Source of the DNA: [Flexibacter] sp. ATCC 35208
Lineage (GTDB): Bacteria; Bacteroidota; Bacteroidia; Chitinophagales; Chitinophagaceae
DNA length: 46,950 bases
Assembly: GCF_001975825.1 (NCBI RefSeq)
Contig: NZ_MTKN01000013.1
Span: 113,246-160,195 of the forward strand
Reading direction: 5' to 3'
Shown: positions 8,679 through 16,732 of the stretch, piece by piece
Layout: each line of letters opens with the position of its first letter
How positions within the stretch are numbered: position 1 is the stretch's first letter
Translations under genes and position numbers: made by a program
The notes under the pieces: generated by a model
Databases searched by the model: none
What the model was told of the DNA's origin: nothing
The model's input: the letters and a program-made list of their open reading frames with translations, nothing else

Positions 8679-9194
8679 ATGACCAGATTATTTCAGGGGA
8701 TAATGGCCATCAGCCTGTTGCTGATGATAGGTGGATGCTCCGTTAAATACTCCGCCAACGGCGCCAGTATAGATCAGGGGGCAAAAACAGTGAATGTACG
8801 GTTCATTGATAACAGGGCGCCAATTAATAACCCAACCCTGAGCCAGAACGTAACTGAAAAACTGAGAACGAAAGTCACTTCACAAACAAGGCTGGTACAG
8901 GTGAATGAAGACAATACCGACTATGAGTTCAAAGGAGCTATTACGGGGTATGCTTTCAGCAATGCGGCAGTAACCAATGTGGATAAGGCGGCGACATCCC
9001 GTTTGACAGTGACCATCAGTATCACTTTTGTAAAGAGAGTGGGCGATAAGAAAGGATGGACCCAGGCCTTTACCCGATCTGCTGACTTCTCGGCCACGCA
9101 GTTGCCCAGTTCAGTGGAAAACAGCCTGTTAGAAAATACAATTCTCCCCCAGGTCGTGGATGATATTTTTAATAAGGCCTTTGCAAACTGGTAA
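8679..9194 (+). CDS. lptE: LptE family LPS-assembly lipoprotein
   Basis: LptE is the outer-membrane lipoprotein plug of the LptD lipopolysaccharide translocon. The 171-residue product has a lipoprotein signal (LLLMIGGCSVKYS, lipid-attachment Cys20), then the LptE-like order: NVRFIDNRAPINNPTLSQNV, a TEKLRTKV helix, DYEFKGAITGYAF and a C-terminal helix VVDDIFNKAF. These match the Bacteroidota branch of the family rather than the enterobacterial one. It starts ten bases after the sigma-54 activator and is followed by a TPR-like gene, secG and mltG, an envelope-biogenesis context. The family call is firm; direct interaction with LptD is inferred. Confidence 0.85.
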   Translation: MTRLFQGIMAISLLLMIGGCSVKYSANGASIDQGAKTVNVRFIDNRAPINNPTLSQNVTEKLRTKVTSQTRLVQVNEDNTDYEFKGAITGYAFSNAAVTNVDKAATSRLTVTISITFVKRVGDKKGWTQAFTRSADFSATQLPSSVENSLLENTILPQVVDDIFNKAFANW

Positions 9195-9239
9195 AATGTA
9201 GCTTTCGTATTTAAATTTTTTTCATACTTTAGCAGCTAT

Positions 9240-10382
9240 ATGACCGCAAACAGGATCATTCAACATATTTTCCAAACGCCTGATATTAAGCAGGTAAACG
9301 AGCCGGATATAGATTGGGTTATTTCACAATATCCATACTTTACGGCGGCCAGGCTATTATTAGCCAGGAAACAGTATAGCGAACAAAAAAACCTGCTGGC
9401 GCCGGCTGTAAAGAAGGCACAGCAGTTCAGCAATAACATGCATTATTTCTATCGGTTTATTACTACGGATGAGGCAGTAGCAGCACCTGTAGTAGTAGAG
9501 CCGGTAACTTCGATAAATGAGGAGCCTGAGCAGGAAACGGGGTATGAGGCAGGGGGTTATGAGGCGCCTGAGCAGAAAGCGACTTACGAGACAAGGGGTT
9601 ATGAAGCGCCTGAGCAGGAAGCGACTTACGAGACAAGGGGGTATGAAGCGCCTGAGCAGGAAGCGGCTTACGAAACACCTGAGCAGAAAACCGCACCATA
9701 CGATACTCCTATAGAAGAAGAAATAACGACATTTATTGCTGATGACGAGCTCACCGTGACACCTGATAATGTGACAGTTACAGAAGAAGTACCAGAGCCG
9801 GAACCAGAAATAATAACAGAACAGACAAAAGTAGAAGAGCCAGAGATGGAACCAGAACCGATTATAGTAGCGTCCGACCTTCCGGTAGCCATCACAGCTG
9901 AAGAAGAGCCAATTAGAATATTCCCGCTGAACATGCCGGCGTTGGATGATAATTCTCCCCTTACATTCCAACCACTTTTTTCAGATGATTATTTCGCCTA
10001 CAAGCGCCTGAAAGATCCTGAAAGAGCAGATGAACTGAATGAAAAGGGCAAAGCGGAGATGAAGAGCTTCACCTCCTGGCTGAAAGATATGAAAAGCAGC
10101 TTTGCTGATAAGGCCAGTAAAGACTGGTACCGTCAGCAGATCAATATTAGTTACCAGGATGCAGATCCTGAAGTATCTGAGGCTGTAGAGAAAATGGCGA
10201 TGAATTCAATCACACTTAATAATGATATGGTCACCGAGACGCTGGCTGAGGTATGGGCGAAGCAACGCCAGTATAATACAGCGATCCTGATATATCAAAA
10301 ATTAAGTTTGCTTAATCCCGCCAAAAGCGCTTATTTTGCGCAAAAGATCAAAGAAATACAAATTCTGACAGACAAAAATTAA
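9240..10382 (+). CDS. Acidic repeat-containing TPR-like protein
   Basis: The function is not recognised. The 380-residue protein has an N-terminal helical segment (1-80, MTANRIIQHIFQTPDIKQ, ending YFYRFITTDEA), then a 150-residue low-complexity Glu/Pro/Thr/Val linker, then a C-terminal helical part. That last part contains VWAKQRQYNTAILIYQKLSL, a TPR-like pair of helices. The linker includes three 14-residue tandem copies of GYEAPEQEATYETR. There is no signal peptide, so it is likely cytoplasmic. The gene lies between lptE and secG and ends 12 bases before secG, consistent with one transcript. Proteins of this layout are common in this genomic position in the group, but I know of no assigned role. 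Confidence 0.8.
   Translation: MTANRIIQHIFQTPDIKQVNEPDIDWVISQYPYFTAARLLLARKQYSEQKNLLAPAVKKAQQFSNNMHYFYRFITTDEAVAAPVVVEPVTSINEEPEQETGYEAGGYEAPEQKATYETRGYEAPEQEATYETRGYEAPEQEAAYETPEQKTAPYDTPIEEEITTFIADDELTVTPDNVTVTEEVPEPEPEIITEQTKVEEPEMEPEPIIVASDLPVAITAEEEPIRIFPLNMPALDDNSPLTFQPLFSDDYFAYKRLKDPERADELNEKGKAEMKSFTSWLKDMKSSFADKASKDWYRQQINISYQDADPEVSEAVEKMAMNSITLNNDMVTETLAEVWAKQRQYNTAILIYQKLSLLNPAKSAYFAQKIKEIQILTDKN
9555..9680 (+). repeat. Three 42-bp in-frame tandem repeats
   Basis: Three consecutive 42-bp units (9555-9596, 9597-9638, 9639-9680) encode GYEAPEQ(E/K)A(T/A)YET(R/P). The copies differ at only a few bases. Partial copies lie on both sides (GYEAG before, PEQKTAPYDT after). Because the unit is a multiple of three, copy-number change would lengthen or shorten the linker without breaking the frame. 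Confidence 0.9.
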
Positions 10383-10394
10383 CACATTTATAAT

Positions 10395-10736
10395 ATGTTA
10401 TTGATTTTCGGTATTTTAATCATCCTGGCCTGCGTGCTGTTAGGCTTTTTTGTGTTGATACAAAACCCAAAAGGTGGCGGTTTGAGCGGCTCTTTTGGTG
10501 GTTTTGGTAACCAGGTAATGGGTGTGCGCCAGACTACCGATGTACTTGAAAAAGGTACCTGGATCCTGGCTGCTATCATTGCTGTACTTTGCATGACCTC
10601 TTCTGTCTTCATTTCAAAGGGGACTGTAAAACAGCAGGAAAAGTCAGTGATCGAGCGTAATGTACCAGCTTCCGGTGGCCTTCAGCAGCAACAGCTGCCT
10701 GCTCCACAGGGTGGTGCTACTCCGCAATCTAAATAA
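10395..10736 (+). CDS. secG: Preprotein translocase subunit SecG
   Basis: SecG is the small auxiliary membrane subunit of the SecYEG channel. The 113-residue product has two transmembrane helices (about 1-21, MLLIFGILIILACVLLGFFV, and about 54-74, WILAAIIAVLCMTSSVFI) joined by the diagnostic loop IQNPKGGGLSGSFGG, with Gly-rich FGNQVMGV after it. The C-terminal tail is Gln/Pro-rich and variable, as is common in Bacteroidota. It starts 12 bases after the TPR-like gene and is followed by a strong terminator, so it ends the transcript that begins upstream. Confidence 0.96.
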   Translation: MLLIFGILIILACVLLGFFVLIQNPKGGGLSGSFGGFGNQVMGVRQTTDVLEKGTWILAAIIAVLCMTSSVFISKGTVKQQEKSVIERNVPASGGLQQQQLPAPQGGATPQSK

Positions 10737-10760
10737 TCTGGCTAACTAAGCTATTAATAG

Positions 10761-10787
10761 AACCTCGCCAAACCAGCGAGGTTTTTT
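10761..10787 (+). terminator. Rho-independent terminator after secG
   Basis: An 8-bp stem (AACCTCGC at 10761-10768 with GCGAGGTT at 10776-10783) is followed directly by a run of T. It lies 25 bases after the secG stop codon and just before the mltG start. Confidence 0.85.
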
Positions 10788-10803
10788 GTTACCTATCCTT
10801 TTT

Positions 10804-11868
10804 ATGGCAAAGACAAAGAGCAGCAAATCAAAGCAACAGCAACATAAAAGCCTATGGATCAGACGCGCCGTGGTGGTCGTGATTGCCCTGGCCGCCGGAA
10901 CGCTTGTTTATTTTGGATATCGCCTTTTTGGTCCTAATACCCGGTCATTTGGCGATAACAAATTCTTTTATGTCCGCACTGGCAGTACCTATACCGACGT
11001 TCTCAATGGACTCATGGACCAGGAAATCATCCGTAGCCGTGGCAGCTTTGACTGGGTGGCACGGGAACTGGGATACCCTGACCGTGTAAAGGCAGGTAAG
11101 TATAAGATCAACAGGGGCATGAGCAATTTCGAAATTGTAAAACTGCTCCGCTCCGGCCGTCAGACACCCGTGGTGCTCACCATCACCAAACTCAGAACAA
11201 AGCGGGACCTGATACATAAGATCTGTGCAAACCTTGAAGCAGATTCCGCTACTTTCCAGGCGCTGATCAATGACAATGTGTACCTCAGGCAGTATGGACT
11301 GGATACCAATACAGTGATGTGTGCCATTATGCCAAACACCTACCAGTTTTACTGGAACACTTCTGCAGAGAATGCATTTAAGAAGATTGAAAAAGGAAGA
11401 GAAGACTTCTGGACGACAGAAAGAAAAGAGAAAGCACAACATTTGAACCTTTCTATTGACCAGGTGACCATACTGGCTTCTATTGTAGAAGAGGAATCTA
11501 ATAAGAATGACGAAAAACCATTGATTTCCAGTGTATATTTAAACAGGTTCAGAAAGGGAATGCGACTGCAGGCCGATCCGACTGTGAAATTTGCCCTGCA
11601 GGATTTTGCTTTGAGAAGGATCAGGGAAGGACATCTGCAGTTTGATTCTCCTTATAATACGTACAAGTATGCAGGTTTGCCTCCGGGTCCGATTTGTACA
11701 CCATCCGTAAAAACACTGGAAGCAGTGCTCAATACGCCCGAGACGGATTACCTGTATTTTTGCGCTAAATCTGATTTTTCTGGTTATCATGCTTTTGCGG
11801 CCACCTACGCAGAGCATATGAAAAATGCCCATTTATATCAGGCAGCCCTGAATGCAAGAGGTATATAG
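10804..11868 (+). CDS. mltG: Endolytic murein transglycosylase MltG
   Basis: MltG cuts nascent glycan strands and sets their length. The 354-residue product has a basic cytoplasmic head (MAKTKSSKSKQQQHKS), one transmembrane helix (about 22-40, AVVVVIALAAGTLVYFGY), a LysM-like part and the YceG catalytic domain. The latter contains the catalytic glutamate region SIVEEESNKNDEKP, the substrate motif LQADPTVKFAL and the C-terminal NTYKYAGLPPGPICTPS. I chose the ATG at 10804: an in-frame TTG at 10786 lies inside the terminator T-run and is implausible. A gene for a YihY-type membrane protein follows 18 bases later. Confidence 0.95.
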   Translation: MAKTKSSKSKQQQHKSLWIRRAVVVVIALAAGTLVYFGYRLFGPNTRSFGDNKFFYVRTGSTYTDVLNGLMDQEIIRSRGSFDWVARELGYPDRVKAGKYKINRGMSNFEIVKLLRSGRQTPVVLTITKLRTKRDLIHKICANLEADSATFQALINDNVYLRQYGLDTNTVMCAIMPNTYQFYWNTSAENAFKKIEKGREDFWTTERKEKAQHLNLSIDQVTILASIVEEESNKNDEKPLISSVYLNRFRKGMRLQADPTVKFALQDFALRRIREGHLQFDSPYNTYKYAGLPPGPICTPSVKTLEAVLNTPETDYLYFCAKSDFSGYHAFAATYAEHMKNAHLYQAALNARGI

Positions 11869-11886
11869 TGGCCTACCTGCTTAGCT

Positions 11887-12831
11887 ATGAGAAAAATAGA
11901 ATCTATCATACTGGCAATCAAACCTATCAGCTTCCTTATCCACAGGAGCAAGGGGATCGTATTGCCCGGTTTTGAGGGCCTGCCCCTTTATGATGTGATC
12001 CATTACTTCTTCAGGGAAATCAAGAATAAAAGCCTCGGAGAAAGAGCTGCCGCCATTTCGTTTAACTTCCTGCTGGCGATACCGCCGTTCTTTATCTTCC
12101 TGTTTACATTGGTGCCTTATATCCCCATGAATAATGTGGAGGCTACCCTGTATGAACTGGCCGAGGATGTGACCCCGAATTACAACACTTACATCATAGT
12201 GCGTGATATGATCCACGACTTCCTGTATACACATCATAACGGGTTGTTGTCGATCTCATTTGGGATGAGCTTTTTTGCGTCTTCAAATGCCGTAATGGGG
12301 GTAGCCCGTTCGTTCAACAGAAAGCAATCGGGATTCAGGAAGCGGAAGTGGTGGCAGAAAAGATTACTGGCGCTGCAACTGACCGCAATATTGGTGTTTT
12401 TGCTGTTGCTGACGGTGGCATTGATCATTGCGCAGGGTACTGTACTGCATTATATATTTGATACACTGGGCATTAAAAACAAGTCGGTTATTTCACTGGC
12501 GGAGACAACAAGATGGGTATTGATTATCTTCCTTTTTTATTCTATCTTGTCTGTGTTGTACAGGTTCGTGCCAGCGACGAATAAGCGTTGGAAGTTTATT
12601 ACGGCCGGAAGTACCCTGGCTACGATTTTAATGATTTTGGTGACTATTGGCTTTTCAGTGTTTGTGAATAACTTTAGTAATTACAATAAGATTTACGGGT
12701 CCGTTGGGACGTTGTTAATATTGATGATTGCGGTATATTTGAATTCCTTGACCTTGTTGATTGGTTTTGAGCTCAATGCGAGTATTAAGTATCTAAAGGA
12801 AGCCCACCACTCATCCAATAGATTGAATTAA
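11887..12831 (+). CDS. YihY/BrkB family inner-membrane protein
   Basis: The 314-residue protein belongs to the YihY/virulence factor BrkB family. It opens with GLPLYDVIHYFFREIKNKSL, then RAAAISFNFLLAIPPFFIFL, the family's signature first membrane segment after a short amphipathic region. About six transmembrane helices follow, including FGMSFFASSNAVMGVARSFN, LLALQLTAILVFLLLLTVAL and LILMIAVYLNSLTLLIGFEL. Homologues were once thought to be RNase BN, which is no longer accepted; the transported or bound substrate is unknown. The gene follows mltG by 18 bases and is probably cotranscribed with it. Confidence 0.92.
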   Translation: MRKIESIILAIKPISFLIHRSKGIVLPGFEGLPLYDVIHYFFREIKNKSLGERAAAISFNFLLAIPPFFIFLFTLVPYIPMNNVEATLYELAEDVTPNYNTYIIVRDMIHDFLYTHHNGLLSISFGMSFFASSNAVMGVARSFNRKQSGFRKRKWWQKRLLALQLTAILVFLLLLTVALIIAQGTVLHYIFDTLGIKNKSVISLAETTRWVLIIFLFYSILSVLYRFVPATNKRWKFITAGSTLATILMILVTIGFSVFVNNFSNYNKIYGSVGTLLILMIAVYLNSLTLLIGFELNASIKYLKEAHHSSNRLN

Positions 12832-12884
12832 TTTAATACATAAGTATTATCTTGGCCCAACTGTTACCCCGTAAACCTATATTT

Positions 12885-13466
12885 ATGATGAAGTCTCACT
12901 ACCTAGCGCTATGCTTTGCTCTCACCGCCATGCAGGTGAGGGAAGTATCTTTGGAAATAGGAGCACCTATCCCTAAAGGTGATCAGGCACTTAAAGACAT
13001 TTCCGGAAAAGAAATTACACTCAACAAAGCCAAACAAACCAATGGCCTGTTAGTCATGTTTTCGGGCAATGACTGCCCGTATATTGAAAGGAACAAAGCC
13101 AGAACTATTGAAATTTGCCGCTATGCCCTCACCAACCAGGTTGGGGTAGTGCTCGTGAACTCAAATGCCAATGCTACGCTGGAAGCTATGAAAGCTTATG
13201 CGCTTTCTCAGCAATACAACTGGTATTATGTAGCTGATCCTGGAGCAGGTATAGCAGATGCGTTTCAGGCTGATCATATGCCGGAGTGTTATCTTTTTAA
13301 CCAAAGTGGTATGCTGGTTTATAAGGGCAGTATTGATGATAGTCCGGGTAATGCGGATGCTGTGAAGACAAGGCATCTTAATAATGCGATCAATGATTTA
13401 TTGGCGAAGAAATCACCAAAGGTGAATACTACGCCTTCGCTGGGGTGTAATATTAAACGGTTTTAG
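12885..13466 (+). CDS. Redoxin/thioredoxin-fold exported protein
   Basis: The product is a 193-residue AhpC/TSA-type redoxin. It begins MMKSHYLALCFALTAMQV, a short signal peptide, so it is probably periplasmic. The thioredoxin fold has a single redox Cys in FSGNDCPYIERN; the partner Cys of a CxxC pair is replaced. The C-terminal half contains ADPGAGIADAFQADHMPECY, with a cis-Pro region, and YKGSIDDSPGN. The closing SLGCNIKRF matches a GC(S/N)IK ending known in this redoxin group. The TTG at 12852 is in frame but would add a non-signal leader, so the ATG at 12885 is preferred. The gene is followed by a strong terminator. Confidence 0.85.
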   Translation: MMKSHYLALCFALTAMQVREVSLEIGAPIPKGDQALKDISGKEITLNKAKQTNGLLVMFSGNDCPYIERNKARTIEICRYALTNQVGVVLVNSNANATLEAMKAYALSQQYNWYYVADPGAGIADAFQADHMPECYLFNQSGMLVYKGSIDDSPGNADAVKTRHLNNAINDLLAKKSPKVNTTPSLGCNIKRF

Positions 13467-13508
13467 GGAATTGAATTGACTCAATTGGTTTTGTATAAAA
13501 AAATAGCC

Positions 13509-13544
13509 AGGGCTGACCAAAAAGTAATGGTCAGCCCTTATTTA
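13509..13544 (+). terminator. Hairpin terminator after redoxin gene
   Basis: A perfect 10-bp stem (AGGGCTGACC at 13509-13518, GGTCAGCCCT at 13529-13538) with a 10-nt loop is followed by TATTTATT. It lies 43 bases after the redoxin stop codon. A 66-codon frame crosses this hairpin and is therefore discounted as a gene. Confidence 0.8.
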
Positions 13545-13669
13545 TTCGGATACCTGATGGAGGCATGTCATCGTTTATGCAATTGCCAGGACCTTCATTT
13601 TGCTTTTGAGGTCAGCCCCGGGGAGGTATGGCATGCGGCCGGCTTTAAGATTAGAAATAAGTTTTACCA

Positions 13670-13708
13670 CTTTTAGAATACCAGGTTGCTGCCGCTTTTA
13701 GAATACCA
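13670..13708. repeat. 14-bp direct duplication over the M14 stop codon
   Basis: CTTTTAGAATACCA occurs at 13670-13683 and again at 13695-13708, 25 bases apart. The second copy contains the end of the carboxypeptidase gene including its stop codon, so the first is a duplicated 3' tail outside the gene. Confidence 0.7.
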
Positions 13709-16220
13709 TGAATACCGCATTGCCAAACAGCAATTTCCCATTCTCCCAGAAACTGCGGAACAGCGGATCATCTGCCAGCATCACAATCTTACCATTCCCG
13801 ATCTCCTTTACACCAAATAGCACCCCATCTTTCAGGCGCTTGCGGGTTTCTGTTCCTACAAATCCACTCAGGTAATTATCCTTTTTCAATATACCTACAT
13901 TCCAGCCATCACTATCCATAAATTCATACAACCTGTCATCCTGTTTCAGGGTATAATAAGTATCTGAAAATCCAAATGCCAGCGGATGTGTATTATCCAA
14001 TTGTACCCTGTAAATAGCGCCCGGAATCGCCTGTTTGATACCATCTCTTTCCCTGTTTCCATAACTCTTCAGGAGTGCATATTCATCCTTCTTTTCATCC
14101 AAACCCGGCATGGCATCTTTCTTCACTTTGATACCCCACTCCTGTTGCGCTACCTGGAATAATGCATCCTGTAATGCAATCAGTTTTCCGCCATTGCTCA
14201 CCCAGTCTTTCAGTTTATTTGCATTCTCCTTATCGGCCAGGAATTTATAATTACCATCCGGCAGGATCAATACATCCACATCTTTCCAGTTCACCTGCTC
14301 CAGATTATTTTGATCGACGATTGTCAGCGGGTAGCCGATCTGCTGTTCGAAATAATACCAGATCTCACCAGCTGCCAGTGAAGACACACCGCTACCCATT
14401 ACCAATGCGACTCTCATTGGTTTGATATAATGGACTTTTTCAGATCCAAAGTCAACGCCTTTATCTACAAACCCAGTACTCGCTACATCCAGCGTCACAC
14501 CGACTGTTTTAGCCAGTCCGGTTACCATCACATCAAAGCCCTCTCCTACCCCCTCATTCCCTGATCTTGTAATGATCAATGTGCCTGCAGGATAAGATTT
14601 ACCACTTGCAGTAAAAGGGCCTTCTGCAAATCGTACTCTTATTTTTCTTTTCAATAAGGCGGAGAGGAAACGTACATCTCTGATACTATTCCATTTTGCC
14701 AGATAGGCATAACTACGTTCTGAATTCATGGGCGCTGCTACCGGTATCAGTAAGGTATCGCGCTCTGCATTCAAAGGCTCTTTCACTGCATAAGATTGCA
14801 AGCCATATGCATAAGGCAATGCCCACGCTGTAATATCATAAGTAACAGAATCAGTGAGGCGGCTATCCGGTTCAAACAATACTTTCAGCAGGTTAGAACG
14901 CGATTGCATGGCATTGATCACCATATCTTCTTTATCGACAGAAAAGCCTTCGATCTTACCACTGAAGTAGTTGAAACCAGTGGCGCGCGCACCATTTGCA
15001 CCATACCCGAATTTGATATTATTGCGTTTCAGCAATATGGCCAAAGCGGCTAATTTTTCTGCATTACCACCGGATTTGATCACATACGTTTTGTAAGGAC
15101 CATCGGGGTTATGACTTGCTTCGTTGAAGTAGCCGGAGAAATCTTTCAACAACTGTTGCCCCTGACCTGCAGCTACTTCTATGGTAGACATACCAGTGGT
15201 AAAATGGTGTGCAATACGCTGTGTCAGCGTCAGTGTATCACCATCCTGTTTCAGGACCATGATACCTGCGCGGCCGCCACCACCCTGCTCATACGTCATA
15301 CCAATGGCACCATTATACGTAGGATATGTATCGCCATAGCTGGGATAAAACATATCGAATGTTTCTTTCGTAAAGTACAACCACCCTTCTTTATCAAAGT
15401 ACTTCGCATTGTTCTTACCGATCATCTTCAACATATCTCTCTGCCATGGTTTGATGATATCGTGCAAAGGTTCTGCTGCAGGTGCAAAGTAATAAGGTGC
15501 ATCGATGCTTTGTTCATGAAAATCCACATGTACCTGAGGCATCCAGCGGTTGTATTGTGCCATCCTGGCCTGTGATTCAGTTTGTGTTTGCCACGCCCAG
15601 TCACGGTTCAGGTCAAAGTAATAGTGGTTCGCCCTGCCACCCGGCCAGGGTTCTTTATGCTCCCTGCCGGACAATACCGGATCAGGAATAATGGTATGTA
15701 CCTGGTTGTAGTAATTTACATAACGCTCACGACCATCCGGGTTCAGACAGGGATCGATGATCACCACCGTATTTTCAAGCCATTGCTGTTGCTGTGTATT
15801 GCTCTTATTCGCCAGTGTGTACAGGGTTTTCATAGCCGCTTCTGTAGATACGGCTTCGTTTCCGTGTACATTGTAACTGAGCCATACAATGACAGGATCA
15901 TTGTCCGCCACCTTCGCTTCTCCACTCACCAGCTGCATATTATGCTGCCTGATCTGGTCGAGTCTGGCAAAGTTTGCAGGCGAAGTGATGGTCGCCATCA
16001 TCAGCGGCCGGCCTTCGTACGTAGTTCCATATTGTTCGAGCTGCATATTGGGCGTAACGGCGGCTACTGCCCTGAAGTATTCCAACACCCGGTAGTGTGG
16101 TGTAAAGTGTGTGCCTAGTGGATATCCAAGAAACTGATCCGGCGAAGGCAGTGTTTGAGCAGAAAGGGAAAAAGTTGTGGCAAGAACTGCAAAAACCAGT
16201 GTCAGTAAACGGTATTTCAT
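13698..16220 (-). CDS. M14 zinc carboxypeptidase with C-terminal amidotransferase-like domain
   Basis: The 840-residue exported metallopeptidase has a Sec signal peptide (MKYRLLTLVFAVLATTFSLS-AQ). The M14 domain spans about 30-400. Zinc ligands are His119 and Glu122 (NVHGNEAVSTEA) and probably His235 (HVDFHEQS); Arg164 in NPDGRERY fits substrate carboxylate binding and Glu311 in GMTYEQGG the catalytic base. A later region (about 650-760) has a Rossmann-like strand VDVLILPDGNYKF and VSNGGKLIALQDALF. These resemble the class I amidotransferase-like domain often appended to such proteins. The ATG at 16220 is preferred because upstream codons precede the signal peptide. A small lipoprotein gene sits 40 bp upstream. 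Confidence 0.93.
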   Translation of the reverse strand: MKYRLLTLVFAVLATTFSLSAQTLPSPDQFLGYPLGTHFTPHYRVLEYFRAVAAVTPNMQLEQYGTTYEGRPLMMATITSPANFARLDQIRQHNMQLVSGEAKVADNDPVIVWLSYNVHGNEAVSTEAAMKTLYTLANKSNTQQQQWLENTVVIIDPCLNPDGRERYVNYYNQVHTIIPDPVLSGREHKEPWPGGRANHYYFDLNRDWAWQTQTESQARMAQYNRWMPQVHVDFHEQSIDAPYYFAPAAEPLHDIIKPWQRDMLKMIGKNNAKYFDKEGWLYFTKETFDMFYPSYGDTYPTYNGAIGMTYEQGGGGRAGIMVLKQDGDTLTLTQRIAHHFTTGMSTIEVAAGQGQQLLKDFSGYFNEASHNPDGPYKTYVIKSGGNAEKLAALAILLKRNNIKFGYGANGARATGFNYFSGKIEGFSVDKEDMVINAMQSRSNLLKVLFEPDSRLTDSVTYDITAWALPYAYGLQSYAVKEPLNAERDTLLIPVAAPMNSERSYAYLAKWNSIRDVRFLSALLKRKIRVRFAEGPFTASGKSYPAGTLIITRSGNEGVGEGFDVMVTGLAKTVGVTLDVASTGFVDKGVDFGSEKVHYIKPMRVALVMGSGVSSLAAGEIWYYFEQQIGYPLTIVDQNNLEQVNWKDVDVLILPDGNYKFLADKENANKLKDWVSNGGKLIALQDALFQVAQQEWGIKVKKDAMPGLDEKKDEYALLKSYGNRERDGIKQAIPGAIYRVQLDNTHPLAFGFSDTYYTLKQDDRLYEFMDSDGWNVGILKKDNYLSGFVGTETRKRLKDGVLFGVKEIGNGKIVMLADDPLFRSFWENGKLLFGNAVFMVF

Positions 16221-16260
16221 CTGTTGTAGAATTACTACATGAAGATAGGAAATATAAGTA

Positions 16261-16647
16261 TTATCTGCTACCGTCTCCCAACAAACCGAAGTACTGCACG
16301 CAATCCAGCTGCCCATCTTCGCGGTAATAACGGAACTCACCTATACGACGATCACTCCGCCAGTTGCCGGATTCTGACAGCATGCCATTGCTATAAAAGA
16401 GTTGACGCGGGCCTTCCAGCCTGCCATCCCTGCGGAAGTAAAGCTCCTTCAGGCCACCGGATTTGAAATAGATCTCTACCCGTTCCCTGTTGGGTGCTGT
16501 TGATAATGTAAATACGCGTTTGTATACGGAGCCATCTTCATCCCGCATAATCTGTTTCAAGGTCGCATTGTCGGGTTGCTGGTTATTACAGTGTACTGTA
16601 ATCATAAACAGCAATAAAGTGCCCGTGCATTTTAAAGCTGTTCTCAT
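16261..16647 (-). CDS. Small MORN-like lipoprotein
   Basis: The 128-residue protein has a lipoprotein signal (LLLFMITVHC, lipid-attachment Cys20). The rest shows two to three short beta-hairpin repeats of the MORN_2/YwqK type: YFKSGGLKELYFRRDGRLEG, PRQLFYSNGMLSESGNW and GEFRYYREDGQLDCVQYF. In those families the repeats form an extended beta sheet and are commonly annotated as an antitoxin-like YwqK protein, though no toxin gene is adjacent here. It lies upstream of the M14 peptidase and downstream of the TonB receptor on the same strand, so it may belong to the same peptide-handling group. Precise role unknown. Confidence 0.7.
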   Translation of the reverse strand: MRTALKCTGTLLLFMITVHCNNQQPDNATLKQIMRDEDGSVYKRVFTLSTAPNRERVEIYFKSGGLKELYFRRDGRLEGPRQLFYSNGMLSESGNWRSDRRIGEFRYYREDGQLDCVQYFGLLGDGSR

Positions 16648-16709
16648 AGGTAATTATGTCCCTTACAAACATATATAAAATATTAATAACTCAAAATAGC
16701 ACGAAAGGG

Positions 16710-16726
16710 GGGAGCTTCCTGCTCCC
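16710..16726 (-). terminator. Possible terminator after TonB-dependent receptor
   Basis: A G/C-rich hairpin (GGGAGC at 16710-16715, GCTCCC at 16721-16726) lies just past the receptor stop codon, and on the minus strand it is followed by CCCTTTC. The T-run is short, so this is a moderate call. Confidence 0.5.
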
Positions 16727-16732
16727 TCCCTG

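Noticed and set aside
9517..9714. A 65-codon Arg/Lys-rich frame
   Set aside because: It is the +1 frame of the 42-bp repeats in the acidic linker gene.
10786..10803. TTG start for mltG
   Set aside because: It lies in the T-run of the secG terminator; the ATG at 10804 gives the normal basic head of the protein.
13476..13676. A 66-codon plus-strand frame
   Set aside because: It begins with a weak TTG, runs through the redoxin terminator hairpin and has no recognisable protein pattern.
16221..16340. Forty extra N-terminal residues on the M14 peptidase
   Set aside because: They would precede an otherwise perfect signal peptide beginning at 16220 and overlap the upstream lipoprotein gene.
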